Below, piece by piece: positions 18,177-26,500 of a stretch of DNA of 38,540 nucleotides; the first letter of the stretch is position 1; each line of letters begins with the position of its first letter. The position numbers were made by a program, and so were the translations under genes. The stretch is from contig CAJQRD010000075.1 of assembly GCA_905480605.1 (NCBI GenBank), forward strand, positions 1-38,540. Direction: 5' to 3'. The stretch is from an uncultured Saprospiraceae bacterium. Its GTDB lineage: Bacteria > Bacteroidota > Bacteroidia > Chitinophagales > Saprospiraceae. The notes beneath the pieces were generated by a model. That model was given only the letters and a program-made list of their open reading frames with translations. It was not told the DNA's origin and did no database searches.

Positions 18177-19061
18177 TTATTTTTTGACGGTTTTCATCAT
18201 TTGTATTAGACGATCAGGATAATCAGTGATAATACCATCAACACCTAGTTTGATTTGATCTTGTAAATCCTTAAAATCATTGACTGTCCAAGGGATTAGT
18301 TTTATTGAGTTTTGTTTACAATATGATACGACTGCATGATTAATCATTAAAAAATGTGGACTGTAAACATATGGTTTGAATCCCAACAATTCTAAATTTT
18401 TTATGATGTTATTTATATTTAATACAAGATAAACCAATTTAACATCAGGGTATTTGTTATGTAAATATTGTAAAGTTTCAATATCAAAACATTGAACAGT
18501 TGTCCGTTCCAAAACGTTCAAATCTGTTAATTTATTAATTACCAAATCTGCAAATTCTGTGTATGAAGGATGGTGAATATTATCCCATTTTTTTCGTCTT
18601 TTGATTTCAATATTGTAAAGAATTGAAGAATCAATTTCACTGGTTTTTTTAATTACATCTTCAAGACTTGGTTTATGTGTTATTATTTTTACTTGGTGAG
18701 GAAATTTTTCAAAATATGTAGTACCACTATCATATTTTTTGATTTGCTCGTAGGTTAGTTTAAATATGTTATGATTTTCTTCATCGCTTTTAGATATAGG
18801 TTGTCCATCTGGTTGTTTGACAATTTCATGATTCATAAAAGGTTCATGAGATACAATTACATGCATGTCTTTTGAAATTACAACATCAAATTCCAAAGTA
18901 TTTACACCAAGCTTCATTGCATGAATAAAGCCTACAATTGTGTTTTCTGGATATAATCCTCTACATCCTCTATGACCTTGAATGTCTATTGCTCTAGCGT
19001 CCTTTGATCTCATGTTGTTTGCATTTATAATAATGTAAATAATTAAAAAGCAACATTTCAT
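18177..19061 (-). CDS. Glycerophosphodiester phosphodiesterase (GDPD family)
   Basis: Hydrolyses glycerophosphodiesters to glycerol-3-phosphate plus an alcohol. Family residues are visible: HRGCRGLYPENT (His30, Arg31, Glu39), the metal-binding pair LEFDV (Glu57, Asp59) and the general-acid histidine in VIVSHEPF (His72). C-terminal strands (LYNIEIKRR, LIPWTVND, GVDGIITDYPDRLIQMM) complete the TIM barrel. An N-terminal hydrophobic stretch suggests export, so it probably acts in the periplasm. At 294 residues it has typical size. It starts 2 nt after the stop of the upstream secreted protein gene, implying co-transcription. Confidence 0.93.
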   Translation of the reverse strand: MKCCFLIIYIIINANNMRSKDARAIDIQGHRGCRGLYPENTIVGFIHAMKLGVNTLEFDVVISKDMHVIVSHEPFMNHEIVKQPDGQPISKSDEENHNIFKLTYEQIKKYDSGTTYFEKFPHQVKIITHKPSLEDVIKKTSEIDSSILYNIEIKRRKKWDNIHHPSYTEFADLVINKLTDLNVLERTTVQCFDIETLQYLHNKYPDVKLVYLVLNINNIIKNLELLGFKPYVYSPHFLMINHAVVSYCKQNSIKLIPWTVNDFKDLQDQIKLGVDGIITDYPDRLIQMMKTVKK

Positions 19062-19063
19062 AC

Positions 19064-19651
19064 TTATGCTCTATTACAATCAGAAATAAAAGTAATGTTG
19101 TCTATCAAGATATTTCCTTTATATTCACTAGAATTGTCATTTATAAAAGCTTCTAGTATTATATAGTTAACATCATTTTCTGGTTGGAACTTAACTTTGT
19201 GCGTTTCCCAACCTAAGTTGTCGATCTTTTGAGATTTAAAAATTAATTGCTGACGTTTACCTTTTGAATCAGAGATCCATATTTTCATATACAAGGGGTT
19301 GTTAAATCCAGAATAATTGTCAGAGTACGATAAGTCGATCATAAAACTATAACAATTGCCTTTTTTAAGTGACTTTTCCAATCTTTGCCCAATACTTTCA
19401 AAAGAACCATCAGATCGTGTGATCAATCCAATATATGTATCGCCTTCACTTGCCTCATTATAAACTCCCCAAAAACCAGGTAATATATCAGGTGTGGTAC
19501 CTTCACTTTCTGAATACCAACCAGCTGGCATAGTCGCATCAGCTGGTTCTCCTTCAAATGATGCATTTGATATTGCAGTCTGAGCACTTATTTTTTTTGA
19601 ATTTGTGAATAAAAAAAGAGCCAAGACGAATAGATTAAGAATATTGTTCAT
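19064..19651 (-). CDS. Secreted beta-sandwich protein, possibly carbohydrate-binding
   Basis: I chose the Met at 19649-19651 (MNNILNLFVLALFLF), which gives a clean signal peptide ending SAQ; an upstream Met at 19672 would add a charged leader and overlap the divergent ftsX start. The mature part begins TAISNASFEG and reads like a galactose-binding/CBM-like jelly-roll: ASFEGEPADATMPAGWYSES near the start, ESIGQRLEKSLKKGNCYSF in the middle and NILIDNITFI at the end. That is a common build for domains that bind sugars at the cell surface. There is no T9SS tail. It is probably co-transcribed with the GDPD gene downstream. The ligand and role are unknown. Confidence 0.75.
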   Translation of the reverse strand: MNNILNLFVLALFLFTNSKKISAQTAISNASFEGEPADATMPAGWYSESEGTTPDILPGFWGVYNEASEGDTYIGLITRSDGSFESIGQRLEKSLKKGNCYSFMIDLSYSDNYSGFNNPLYMKIWISDSKGKRQQLIFKSQKIDNLGWETHKVKFQPENDVNYIILEAFINDNSSEYKGNILIDNITFISDCNRA

Positions 19652-19665
19652 ATGTTTACATTCTA

Positions 19666-20514
19666 ATGTCAAATTTAATTATAAATAGGAGTTCTTCGAA
19701 ATATGCGGTGTTATCATTAGGTATCGCGTTGTTTCTTTTGGCTTTTTTATTTACGTGTTTGTTTGTGGGACATAAGTTTACGCCCAACTCATCAGGTAGC
19801 ACTACTGCTATTTATGAATTGAAAGATGGCCATCCTGCCAATACGCTTGATTTGATATTACATGAGGTTCAGGATCTTAGCAATATTAGGGCTTCCTCAT
19901 ATGAACTTATTTCAAAATCTGGTGCTTTCAAGTATTTTGAAGATGAGCTTGATGCTAAGTCACTAAAGGAAATTCAAAGAAAAAACCCCTTTCAAGATAT
20001 CGTAACTATAGATTTTAATTCCGAATTGAGTACTGTTCAAATTCAAGCATTGCGTCAGGTAAAATTAAAGTTTGATAATTTCATTACTAAAGTTGGCGTC
20101 AACTCATATGGCAGCCAGTTTAATTGGGTCTCAGGTGGACTTACAATGGTTTTGCTTCCTTTTATATTGGTTTCATCTTTATTTTGTTTGATTATTGTGA
20201 TGGGTGCATTAAACAATGATTTGGTTCTTAATCAGTTAGAAATTAAAAAATCGATTATAGCTGGTGTTGATCCTAAGGTTTTGTATAAAAATATGAGGTC
20301 ATCATCTCTATCTAGCTTTTTAAAAGCTGTGGTTGTAGCTATTGTTCTATATTTTGTAACCTTTTATCTAATAAGTCATTATTTAAACGTAAACTTTTCA
20401 GAATTTGGCTATTATATATTTCTAAAACCTATATTTGCATCGATTTTATTTGTTTTTTTGTGTTTATTAATTGTGACACATTATAAAGTAAGTAACTTCT
20501 TAAAGTCTATTTAA
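19666..20514 (+). CDS. ftsX: Cell division protein FtsX-like permease
   Basis: A 282-residue FtsX-type protein. It has an N-terminal membrane helix (about 13-36), an extracellular domain (about 37-150) and three further helices (about 155-180, 215-238, 248-272). FtsX works with the ATPase FtsE at the division septum to control peptidoglycan hydrolases. Assignment rests on topology, the conserved NPFQDIVTID and QALRQVKLKFD region, and the gene order ftsX-DUF3098-uppP-truB, which recurs in Bacteroidota. ftsE is not adjacent. The start codon lies 15 bp from the divergent secreted protein's start, so one of the two genes must be read from a promoter inside the other. It heads a seven-gene unit. 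Confidence 0.87.
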   Translation: MSNLIINRSSSKYAVLSLGIALFLLAFLFTCLFVGHKFTPNSSGSTTAIYELKDGHPANTLDLILHEVQDLSNIRASSYELISKSGAFKYFEDELDAKSLKEIQRKNPFQDIVTIDFNSELSTVQIQALRQVKLKFDNFITKVGVNSYGSQFNWVSGGLTMVLLPFILVSSLFCLIIVMGALNNDLVLNQLEIKKSIIAGVDPKVLYKNMRSSSLSSFLKAVVVAIVLYFVTFYLISHYLNVNFSEFGYYIFLKPIFASILFVFLCLLIVTHYKVSNFLKSI

Positions 20515-20515
20515 T

Positions 20516-20800
20516 ATGTCTAAGAAAAGTAAAAAAGCCTCCTTATCTACAGCTTCTAGAGTTGCTGTAGCTTCAAAAGTAAATTCTAATGTCGAGCTAA
20601 CTTTTAACAAAGAAAACTTTAAATGGTTAGCAATTGGTGTTGCCTTAATCATTGTAGGAATGTTGTTAATGTTAGGAGGTTATAATGAAAATCCTAATGT
20701 TTGGGATGAGACACTGATTTATGGTTTTCAGCGAACTGTTTTAGCACCATTTGTAATATTAAGCGGGTTAGCTGTTAATATCTACGCATTATTCAAGTAG
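20516..20800 (+). CDS. DUF3098 family small membrane protein
   Basis: A 94-residue protein with a Lys/Ser-rich cytoplasmic N-terminus and two membrane helices (about 38-55 and 72-93). The linker NENPNVWDETLIYGFQRTVL matches the DUF3098 pattern (NPNVFxxxIFSFRRITLAP). The function is unknown. It begins 1 nt after the ftsX stop and sits between ftsX and uppP, its usual place in Bacteroidota, suggesting a role in division or envelope assembly. Confidence 0.87.
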   Translation: MSKKSKKASLSTASRVAVASKVNSNVELTFNKENFKWLAIGVALIIVGMLLMLGGYNENPNVWDETLIYGFQRTVLAPFVILSGLAVNIYALFK

Positions 20801-20812
20801 CATTTTTCCTTA

Positions 20813-21607
20813 ATGACTGAGATTGTAGAAGCCATAGTACTTGGCATTATTCAAGGAGTTACAGAATTTCTACCTGTGAGTTCTTCTGGGCATTTGGAAT
20901 TGGCGAAATATGCTCTAGGTGATACTAGTATTGCCGAAGAAAGCATGTTGACTACTGTTTTCTTGCATTTTGCCACAGCCTTAGCTACGATTTTTGTATT
21001 CAAGAATGATATTTTTGACCTTATTAAAATGTTTTTTGATAGGTCATCGAATGAAGGTCGCAGTTATGCTTCTTTTATTGTAGTTAGCATGATTCCCGCT
21101 GCTCTTGTGGGTTTTTTTTTGGATGATTTAATACAAACTCTATTTGACCAGCAATTGGCTTTAGTTGGTGGATGTCTAATATTTACAGGAATTTTGCTTT
21201 GGTTTTCTGAAAGAATGACTACTTCTAAAAAGAAGCTTAACATATTTTCTGCTTTTATTATTGGACTCAGTCAAGCCGTTGCTATATTACCGGGTATTTC
21301 GAGATCTGGTTCTACAATTGCAACATCATTAATGTTAGGAATTGATAAAAAAGAGGCCGCTAAGTTTTCATTCTTAATGGTTATTCCCTTGATTTTTGGA
21401 AAAATAGCTAAGGATCTTATTTCGGGAGATTTTATGAATCATATGCCATCAGCTTCATATCTATTTTTGGGATTCTGCGCAGCTTTTTTAACTGGTATTT
21501 GGGCTTGCAAGTTTATGATAAAAATAGTTAGTAAATCTAAGTTAAGCTGGTTTGCTATATATTGTACAATAGTTGGAATTACTGCAATAACCATAAGTTT
21601 TATCTAA
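20813..21607 (+). CDS. uppP: Undecaprenyl-diphosphate phosphatase (BacA/UppP)
   Basis: Recycles the lipid carrier undecaprenyl diphosphate to the monophosphate needed for peptidoglycan, capsule and other surface glycans; overproduction gives bacitracin resistance. Signature motifs are present: QGVTEFLPVSSSGHLEL (residues 14-30; Glu18 and His27) and LPGISRSGSTIATSLMLG with the Arg-Ser-Gly-Ser phosphatase core. The 264-residue length and multiple membrane segments fit the family. Its stop overlaps the truB start (TAATG), indicating translational coupling. Confidence 0.96.
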   Translation: MTEIVEAIVLGIIQGVTEFLPVSSSGHLELAKYALGDTSIAEESMLTTVFLHFATALATIFVFKNDIFDLIKMFFDRSSNEGRSYASFIVVSMIPAALVGFFLDDLIQTLFDQQLALVGGCLIFTGILLWFSERMTTSKKKLNIFSAFIIGLSQAVAILPGISRSGSTIATSLMLGIDKKEAAKFSFLMVIPLIFGKIAKDLISGDFMNHMPSASYLFLGFCAAFLTGIWACKFMIKIVSKSKLSWFAIYCTIVGITAITISFI

Positions 21608-22341
21608 TGAGGATCTTAGATAAAAACTCATCATTGGAAGACATTGATTATCGTGAAGGTGCGGTTATTCTAATTGATAAGCCATTAGAATGGACATCAT
21701 TTGATGTTGTCAATAAGTTACGACATAAACTAAGGCATAAATATGGCCTTAAAAAGTTTAAGGTTGGTCATAATGGTACGCTTGATCCGCTTGCGACTGG
21801 TTTGCTTATGATCTTTGTCGGTAAATACACTAAAAAGATACCATTAGAAGAAAATCATGATAAAAGATATACTGGGGATATCAAATTAGGCGTTACCACT
21901 CCAAGTTTAGATCGGGAAACGGAGGAGTGCGCCCCTATGCCTTTTGATCATATTTCAATTGATGATATTCATAAAACGGCAAGCAGTTTTATAGGTACAA
22001 GTTTACAAACGATTCCCATTTTTTCTGCTACAAAAATTAATGGTGTTAGAATGTATAAGTTGGCTCGAAAGGGGGAAGAATTCAAAGTTAAATCTAAGGA
22101 GGTTGTATTTCATGAAATTGAGATTACAAATGTTGACCTTCCAATTGTTTCTTTTGATGTTTTATGCGGAAAGGGCACTTATATAAGGGCTTTTGCAAGA
22201 GATCTAGGAAAAAAAATGAAAACATCAGCTTATCTTTATACACTAAGAAGAACGGAGGTAGGTAGCTATTTAGCTGAGAATGCATTTTCAGTTGATGAAT
22301 TTTGCGATAAATTAGAGACAAGTGAGTATAAAAGTAAATAA
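21607..22341 (+). CDS. truB: tRNA pseudouridine-55 synthase TruB
   Basis: Converts U55 to pseudouridine in the T-loop of tRNAs. The catalytic motif GHNGTLDPLATGLL contains Asp60. Later elements include GDIKLGVTTPSLDRETEE, a KINGVRMYKLARKGEE segment and CGKGTYIRAFARDLG. The start is the ATG at 21607-21609, sharing one base with the uppP stop; the longer upstream reading (from 21562) would run inside uppP and lacks family resemblance. The resulting 244-residue protein has the expected size. Its last 20 nt overlap the gldA start. Confidence 0.95.
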   Translation: MRILDKNSSLEDIDYREGAVILIDKPLEWTSFDVVNKLRHKLRHKYGLKKFKVGHNGTLDPLATGLLMIFVGKYTKKIPLEENHDKRYTGDIKLGVTTPSLDRETEECAPMPFDHISIDDIHKTASSFIGTSLQTIPIFSATKINGVRMYKLARKGEEFKVKSKEVVFHEIEITNVDLPIVSFDVLCGKGTYIRAFARDLGKKMKTSAYLYTLRRTEVGSYLAENAFSVDEFCDKLETSEYKSK

Positions 22342-23233
22342 CCTTACCAAAATATACGATCAGCAAAAAGCTGTTAATAATGTTTCATTTTTGGCAAACG
22401 AAGGTGAGATATTAGGTTTGTTGGGTCCAAATGGAGCTGGTAAGACTACTACAATGAAAATGTTAACTTGTTTCATGCCGCCTTCTTCAGGAGGCGCAAC
22501 CATTTGTGGTTTAGATATTTCTAAAGATCAATTAGAAATTAGACAGAATATTGGCTACCTGCCAGAGCACAATCCTTTGTATCCAAATATGTATATAAAG
22601 GAGTATCTCACGTTCGTTTCTGAAATCCATAATATTTCAAATCCTAAGGAAAGAATAGCCGAAGTAATAGAAGAGGTTGGTTTGGTTATTGAGCAAAATA
22701 AAAAGATCTCACAATTATCTAAAGGATACAAACAAAGAGTGGGACTCGCACAAGCTATTATCCATAATCCAAAAGTGTTGATTTTAGATGAACCAATTTC
22801 AGGTTTAGATCCCAATCAATTGCTTGAAATTAGAAACCTAATCAGTGGATTAAAAAAGGACAAGACTATAATATTTTCCTCTCATATTTTGCAAGAAGTT
22901 GAATCTATATGTGACAGAGTTATAATTTTAGATCAGGGAAACTTGGTTAAAAATGAAAACATGCAAACCATATCTGAATCTGTAAAAATGGCTCAAGAAG
23001 TATTTGTGGAATTTTTAAATGATTTGTCTCTAGAAATTTTAAATAATGGCTTGCCATCTGCTAACATTAAGATGACGAATAATCGTACGTATAATATTTC
23101 GTATAAAGGAGATCTTGATTTAAGAGAGTCAATTTTTGATTTAGCAGTTAAAAGAAATAATAAAATTCTGGAGCTGAAGTCAATGGGTACTTCTCTTGAA
23201 AATGTATTTAAAAACGCAACTAAAAAGTCTTAA
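22322..23233 (+). CDS. gldA: Gliding motility / T9SS ABC transporter ATP-binding subunit GldA
   Basis: ATPase of the GldA-GldF-GldG ABC complex that supports gliding motility in Bacteroidota. It shows Walker A GPNGAGKTT, signature LSKGYKQRVGLAQAI (variant of LSGGQ), Walker B KVLILDEPISGLDP and the H-loop SSHIL. The N-terminus MSIKVNNLTKIYDQQKAVNN is typical of GldA, and identification is strengthened by gldF and gldG directly downstream. It starts with GTG (22322), overlapping truB by 20 nt; the next Met is deep within the Walker region, so no ATG alternative exists. Confidence 0.93.
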   Translation: MSIKVNNLTKIYDQQKAVNNVSFLANEGEILGLLGPNGAGKTTTMKMLTCFMPPSSGGATICGLDISKDQLEIRQNIGYLPEHNPLYPNMYIKEYLTFVSEIHNISNPKERIAEVIEEVGLVIEQNKKISQLSKGYKQRVGLAQAIIHNPKVLILDEPISGLDPNQLLEIRNLISGLKKDKTIIFSSHILQEVESICDRVIILDQGNLVKNENMQTISESVKMAQEVFVEFLNDLSLEILNNGLPSANIKMTNNRTYNISYKGDLDLRESIFDLAVKRNNKILELKSMGTSLENVFKNATKKS

Positions 23234-23235
23234 CC

Positions 23236-23967
23236 TTGAAGAGTATCTACTTTAAAGAAATATCAAGTTTTTTTAGTTCTTTAACAGGTTACTTTGTTCT
23301 TGTTATTTTCCTATTGTTGACTGGGTTGTTTATGTGGGTTTTTAAAGAGACCAGTGTATTAAATCACAATTATGCTAGCCTAGGTCAACTATTCAGTATT
23401 GGACCAATGGTCTTTCTTTTTTTAATTCCTGCAATTACAATGCAGAGTTTTTCAGAGGAAAAACAAAATCAAACAATGGAGTTTCTATTTACTAAACCAT
23501 TGACTGATTTAGATATTATCTTAGGTAAGTTCTTGGCTTCAGTGACACTTGTAATTCTGGCAGTATTGCCAACATTAATTTATTACGTTAGCATATACAA
23601 ATTGGGTTCACCTGAAGGTAATATAGATAGTGGTGCTGTCATAGGTTCATATATCGGATTAATTTTATTAGGGGCTGTTTTTGCATCAATAGGTATTTTT
23701 ATATCAAGTTTAACATCAAATCAAATTGTTGCATTTATTATTTCAACTTTCTTGTGTTTCTTTTTCTTTTGGGCCTTTGATTTCTTAAGTCAGATGTCGA
23801 TGTTTTATGGGAAGTCTGATATTATAGTGAAAAGTTTAGGTATGGAATATCACTATGACAATATTAGCAAAGGTCGAATTGATACAAGAGATGTATTTTA
23901 CTTTTGTTCTCTAATAATGTTCTTTATTTACTTAACTACCTTGTCTTTAGGCAGAAGAAACAATTAA
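23236..23967 (+). CDS. gldF: Gliding motility ABC transporter permease GldF
   Basis: A 243-residue permease of the GldAFG complex with about six membrane helices and the ABC-2 permease layout. Characteristic segments are GYFVLVIFLLLTGLFMWVF, AITMQSFSEEKQNQTMEFLF and TKPLTDLDIILGKFLAS. The start is TTG (23236-23238), 2 nt after gldA; the next in-frame Met lies inside the first membrane helix (LFMWVF), so TTG is needed to retain that helix. It is followed 4 nt later by gldG. Confidence 0.92.
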   Translation: MKSIYFKEISSFFSSLTGYFVLVIFLLLTGLFMWVFKETSVLNHNYASLGQLFSIGPMVFLFLIPAITMQSFSEEKQNQTMEFLFTKPLTDLDIILGKFLASVTLVILAVLPTLIYYVSIYKLGSPEGNIDSGAVIGSYIGLILLGAVFASIGIFISSLTSNQIVAFIISTFLCFFFFWAFDFLSQMSMFYGKSDIIVKSLGMEYHYDNISKGRIDTRDVFYFCSLIMFFIYLTTLSLGRRNN

Positions 23968-23971
23968 GAAA

Positions 23972-25663
23972 GTGAAAAATAAAGCTCAAAATATTATACA
24001 GTTTTTAGTTGTTTTAGGAATATTATTTCTTCTCAATTTGCTTGCTCAAAAGTTCTATACCTATATTGATTTAACAGAGGATAAGAGATTTACAATTGAG
24101 GAATCGACAAATGGTTTACTTCGAGATGTGGATGAAAACATCTTGGTTGAAATATTACTCGATGGTGATTTAGATGCCAACTTTCGGCAATTGCAATCAA
24201 GAGTTCTTGAGATTTTAAAACAGTTTAAATCCATCAATGCAAATATTGATTTTAAATTGACAAATCCTTCTGAGGGCTCTATTGATGACATCAATCAAAC
24301 AAGAGAGAATCTTAGAAAAGATAACATTCTACCAACGACAGTTTTTTTAGCAGAAAAGGATCAACGGGTAGAAAAATTGATTTATCCTTATGCAATTGTA
24401 AATCTTGGCGAAAGGCGTATTGCCATTGACTTGTTAGAACCTATGAAAAGAGGAGGTTCCGAGACTCAGGCAATCAACACATCAATGATATTGTTGGAGT
24501 ATAAATTTGCAAGCGCTATTCAAAAATTGTTTTCGAAGAGAGTTCCTAATGTTGTTTTTACAAAGGGTAATGGTGAATTGAAGGAAGAACAAACGGCAAT
24601 GTTGGAATTGACCTTAGGGCAGACAATGGCAACCGAAAGAATAAACTTAGACAGTACATATCAGATTAGTCAAAATGTGGATGTATTGATCGTAGCGAGA
24701 CCTACACAAGAAATAAGTTTGCGTAATAAATTTATTATTGATCAATATATAATGAATGGTGGAAAAGTGATCTGGCTTGTTGAGCAATTCTTTATTGACC
24801 TTGATAGTATCAATAACAATAAAGTTTACTTGCCTAGACCCATTGAACATGGACTTGATGATATGTTTTTTAAGTATGGAGTTAGGATGAATAAGAATGT
24901 CATTCTTGATCTAGAAAATAGTAAAATACCGCAGGTATATGGAATGAAAGGTGGTAAACCACAACAACAATTGTTCTCGTGGGTTTATCATCCGTTATTG
25001 ATAGCCAATGCTGATAATCCGATCGTAAGAAATATTGATCGTGTGTTTTCGACATTCCCTTCATCAATAAATTTACTGGATGAAAGGACAGAACTTGAAT
25101 CTTCTGTTTTGTTAACAAGTTCTAAGTATAGTCGATATCAAATATATCCGTCTATCAATATATCCTTTGAAATAATGAGGTTGGAACAAAGACCAGAAGC
25201 TTATAATAAGCCCAATTTGCCTGTTGCAGTCATGGTTGAGGGACAATTTGAGTCCTTCTTTAAAAATCGAGTTTCAGAATCAATGACCAATGGTTTACAA
25301 TCTATCAACGCAGAGTTTAAAAGTAAGTCTCCTAGAACTTCCCAGATTTTTATGACTGATTCTGATATAATAAAAAACCTTTATAAAAACGATAGAATAA
25401 GTCCAATGGGCTTCAACAAATATGAAGGTTTTGAGTATAAAGGAAATAAAGAATTTATCATCAATGCAATTGATTATTTACTAGATGAATATGGGTTGGT
25501 TGATTCTAGGAGTAAGAATTTAAAGGTAAGAATGTTAGACCAGGTGGAGGCAACGAGTCATAAGTTAAAATGGCAATTGATAAATATAGCTCTACCTATT
25601 CTCTTGGTTATTCTTGGAGGTTTGTTTTTTTCCTTTCTGAGAAAAAAGAAATATACTTCTTAA
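23972..25663 (+). CDS. gldG: Gliding motility-associated ABC transporter substrate-binding protein GldG
   Basis: A 563-residue membrane-anchored GldG. It has an N-terminal helix (about 9-26), a large extracytoplasmic domain beginning YTYIDLTEDKRFTIEEST (a GldG hallmark), and a C-terminal helix (about 532-556) followed by RKKKYTS. In the middle, KVIWLVEQFFIDLDSI and QPQQQLFSWVYHPLL-like segments match the DUF4350/ABC-type exoprotein layout of GldG. The start is GTG (23972), 4 nt after gldF; without it the anchor helix would be lost. It is the last gene of the seven-gene unit and faces the SRPBCC gene convergently 13 nt downstream. Confidence 0.93.
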   Translation: MKNKAQNIIQFLVVLGILFLLNLLAQKFYTYIDLTEDKRFTIEESTNGLLRDVDENILVEILLDGDLDANFRQLQSRVLEILKQFKSINANIDFKLTNPSEGSIDDINQTRENLRKDNILPTTVFLAEKDQRVEKLIYPYAIVNLGERRIAIDLLEPMKRGGSETQAINTSMILLEYKFASAIQKLFSKRVPNVVFTKGNGELKEEQTAMLELTLGQTMATERINLDSTYQISQNVDVLIVARPTQEISLRNKFIIDQYIMNGGKVIWLVEQFFIDLDSINNNKVYLPRPIEHGLDDMFFKYGVRMNKNVILDLENSKIPQVYGMKGGKPQQQLFSWVYHPLLIANADNPIVRNIDRVFSTFPSSINLLDERTELESSVLLTSSKYSRYQIYPSINISFEIMRLEQRPEAYNKPNLPVAVMVEGQFESFFKNRVSESMTNGLQSINAEFKSKSPRTSQIFMTDSDIIKNLYKNDRISPMGFNKYEGFEYKGNKEFIINAIDYLLDEYGLVDSRSKNLKVRMLDQVEATSHKLKWQLINIALPILLVILGGLFFSFLRKKKYTS

Positions 25664-25676
25664 TTTTTAGTCCGTT

Positions 25677-26114
25677 CTATTTTTCTAAATAGCCTTTTAG
25701 CATTGCCAATGCTTGTCCCCATCCTTCAATTGTCGCATTGTAAAACCAATCCCAATCTCCACCTTTTTCAAATCCGTTTTGCGTTACTGTCAACAACGCA
25801 TATTTATCAAATGTTTCAACATCATATTTTATTGAAAAGGGGCCTAGAATTGGTCTTTCATAATTTAGGTACAACAAATCTTCCAAATATAAATGAGATC
25901 GAAAATTATAGATGTTTATACGGCCTGTTGTTATGAATTTTATACCTTCTTTTGAGTGCATCCAAGTCAAAGTATACAGGCCACCATCTTTTTTTTGAAT
26001 CTTTCCTCTATCAACACCCCACCATTCTTGTAACTTACCGAGATCTACCAATGCATCTATTATTTCTTTTGCAGAAGATCTAATCCGAACTTGTGTGGTA
26101 ACTGACCTTTTCAT
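25677..26114 (-). CDS. SRPBCC / AHSA1-like domain protein
   Basis: A 145-residue protein of the START/SRPBCC fold, of the kind annotated as activator of Hsp90 ATPase homologue. The N-terminal strand TTQVRIRSSAKEIIDALVD leads to GKLQEWWGVDRGKIQKKDGG, and the C-terminal helix ends NATIEGWGQALAMLKGYLEK, a usual pattern in these proteins. The fold holds a hydrophobic ligand or a partner protein, but which one is not visible. Its ATG shares one base with the cytochrome c stop (TAATG), so it is the last gene of a four-gene unit with the SCO1 protein. Confidence 0.85.
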   Translation of the reverse strand: MKRSVTTQVRIRSSAKEIIDALVDLGKLQEWWGVDRGKIQKKDGGLYTLTWMHSKEGIKFITTGRINIYNFRSHLYLEDLLYLNYERPILGPFSIKYDVETFDKYALLTVTQNGFEKGGDWDWFYNATIEGWGQALAMLKGYLEK

Positions 26115-26500
26115 TATTTACATTTTAAAAGAATTGAGCTGGTTTGCTGTAACGTTTGTTCTTGTTTTAATTTATTCATATCATTGACAAGGTAGTTAAC
26201 AATGTTGTTGATTTCTACTTCAGATAAATGTTGTAAACCAACCATTTCAATGACACTCTCTTGTCTATTGAGACCGTTGCGAATTATACATGGAATTGCT
26301 TCAAAATAAGTCTTTGAAGATTGCATGTTATTTAAAGAAGGGTAGAGCTCTGCCACACCTGAACCATCTTGCATGTGACAAGTTACACAGTTTGCTTCAT
26401 ACAAGCCTTGACCTTGTTTATAATTGACATAGTCACACGACATAAAGATCATAGATACGATTGCCGAAATTCCAAAAGCCAATATTAATTTATTGCGCAT
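26114..26500 (-). CDS. Class I c-type cytochrome, lipoprotein
   Basis: A small secreted cytochrome c with a single heme-binding CxxCH in ANCVTCHMQDGSG; the downstream Met ligand is probably in VIEMVGLQHLS. I start at the Met of MRNKLILAFGISA (26498-26500), giving a signal peptide with lipobox FMSC (Cys22) and an 11-nt overlap with the SCO1 gene; a Met nine residues upstream would place Leu/Asn-rich residues before it. It is a membrane-tethered electron carrier, probably periplasmic. Linkage to a SCO1 protein suggests respiratory-chain or oxidase assembly duty. Confidence 0.9.
   Translation of the reverse strand: MRNKLILAFGISAIVSMIFMSCDYVNYKQGQGLYEANCVTCHMQDGSGVAELYPSLNNMQSSKTYFEAIPCIIRNGLNRQESVIEMVGLQHLSEVEINNIVNYLVNDMNKLKQEQTLQQTSSILLKCK

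Noticed and set aside
19652-19672. Upstream Met of the secreted protein
   Set aside because: It would place charged residues before a clean signal peptide and overlap the ftsX start; the Met at 19651 is better.
21562-21606. Longer N-terminal form of TruB starting inside uppP
   Set aside because: It would add 15 residues unrelated to TruB; the TAATG overlap start gives a normal N-terminus.
25646-25661. Terminator after gldG (AAGAA/TTCTT)
   Set aside because: The stem has only five A/T-rich pairs and overlaps the coding end; support is too weak.
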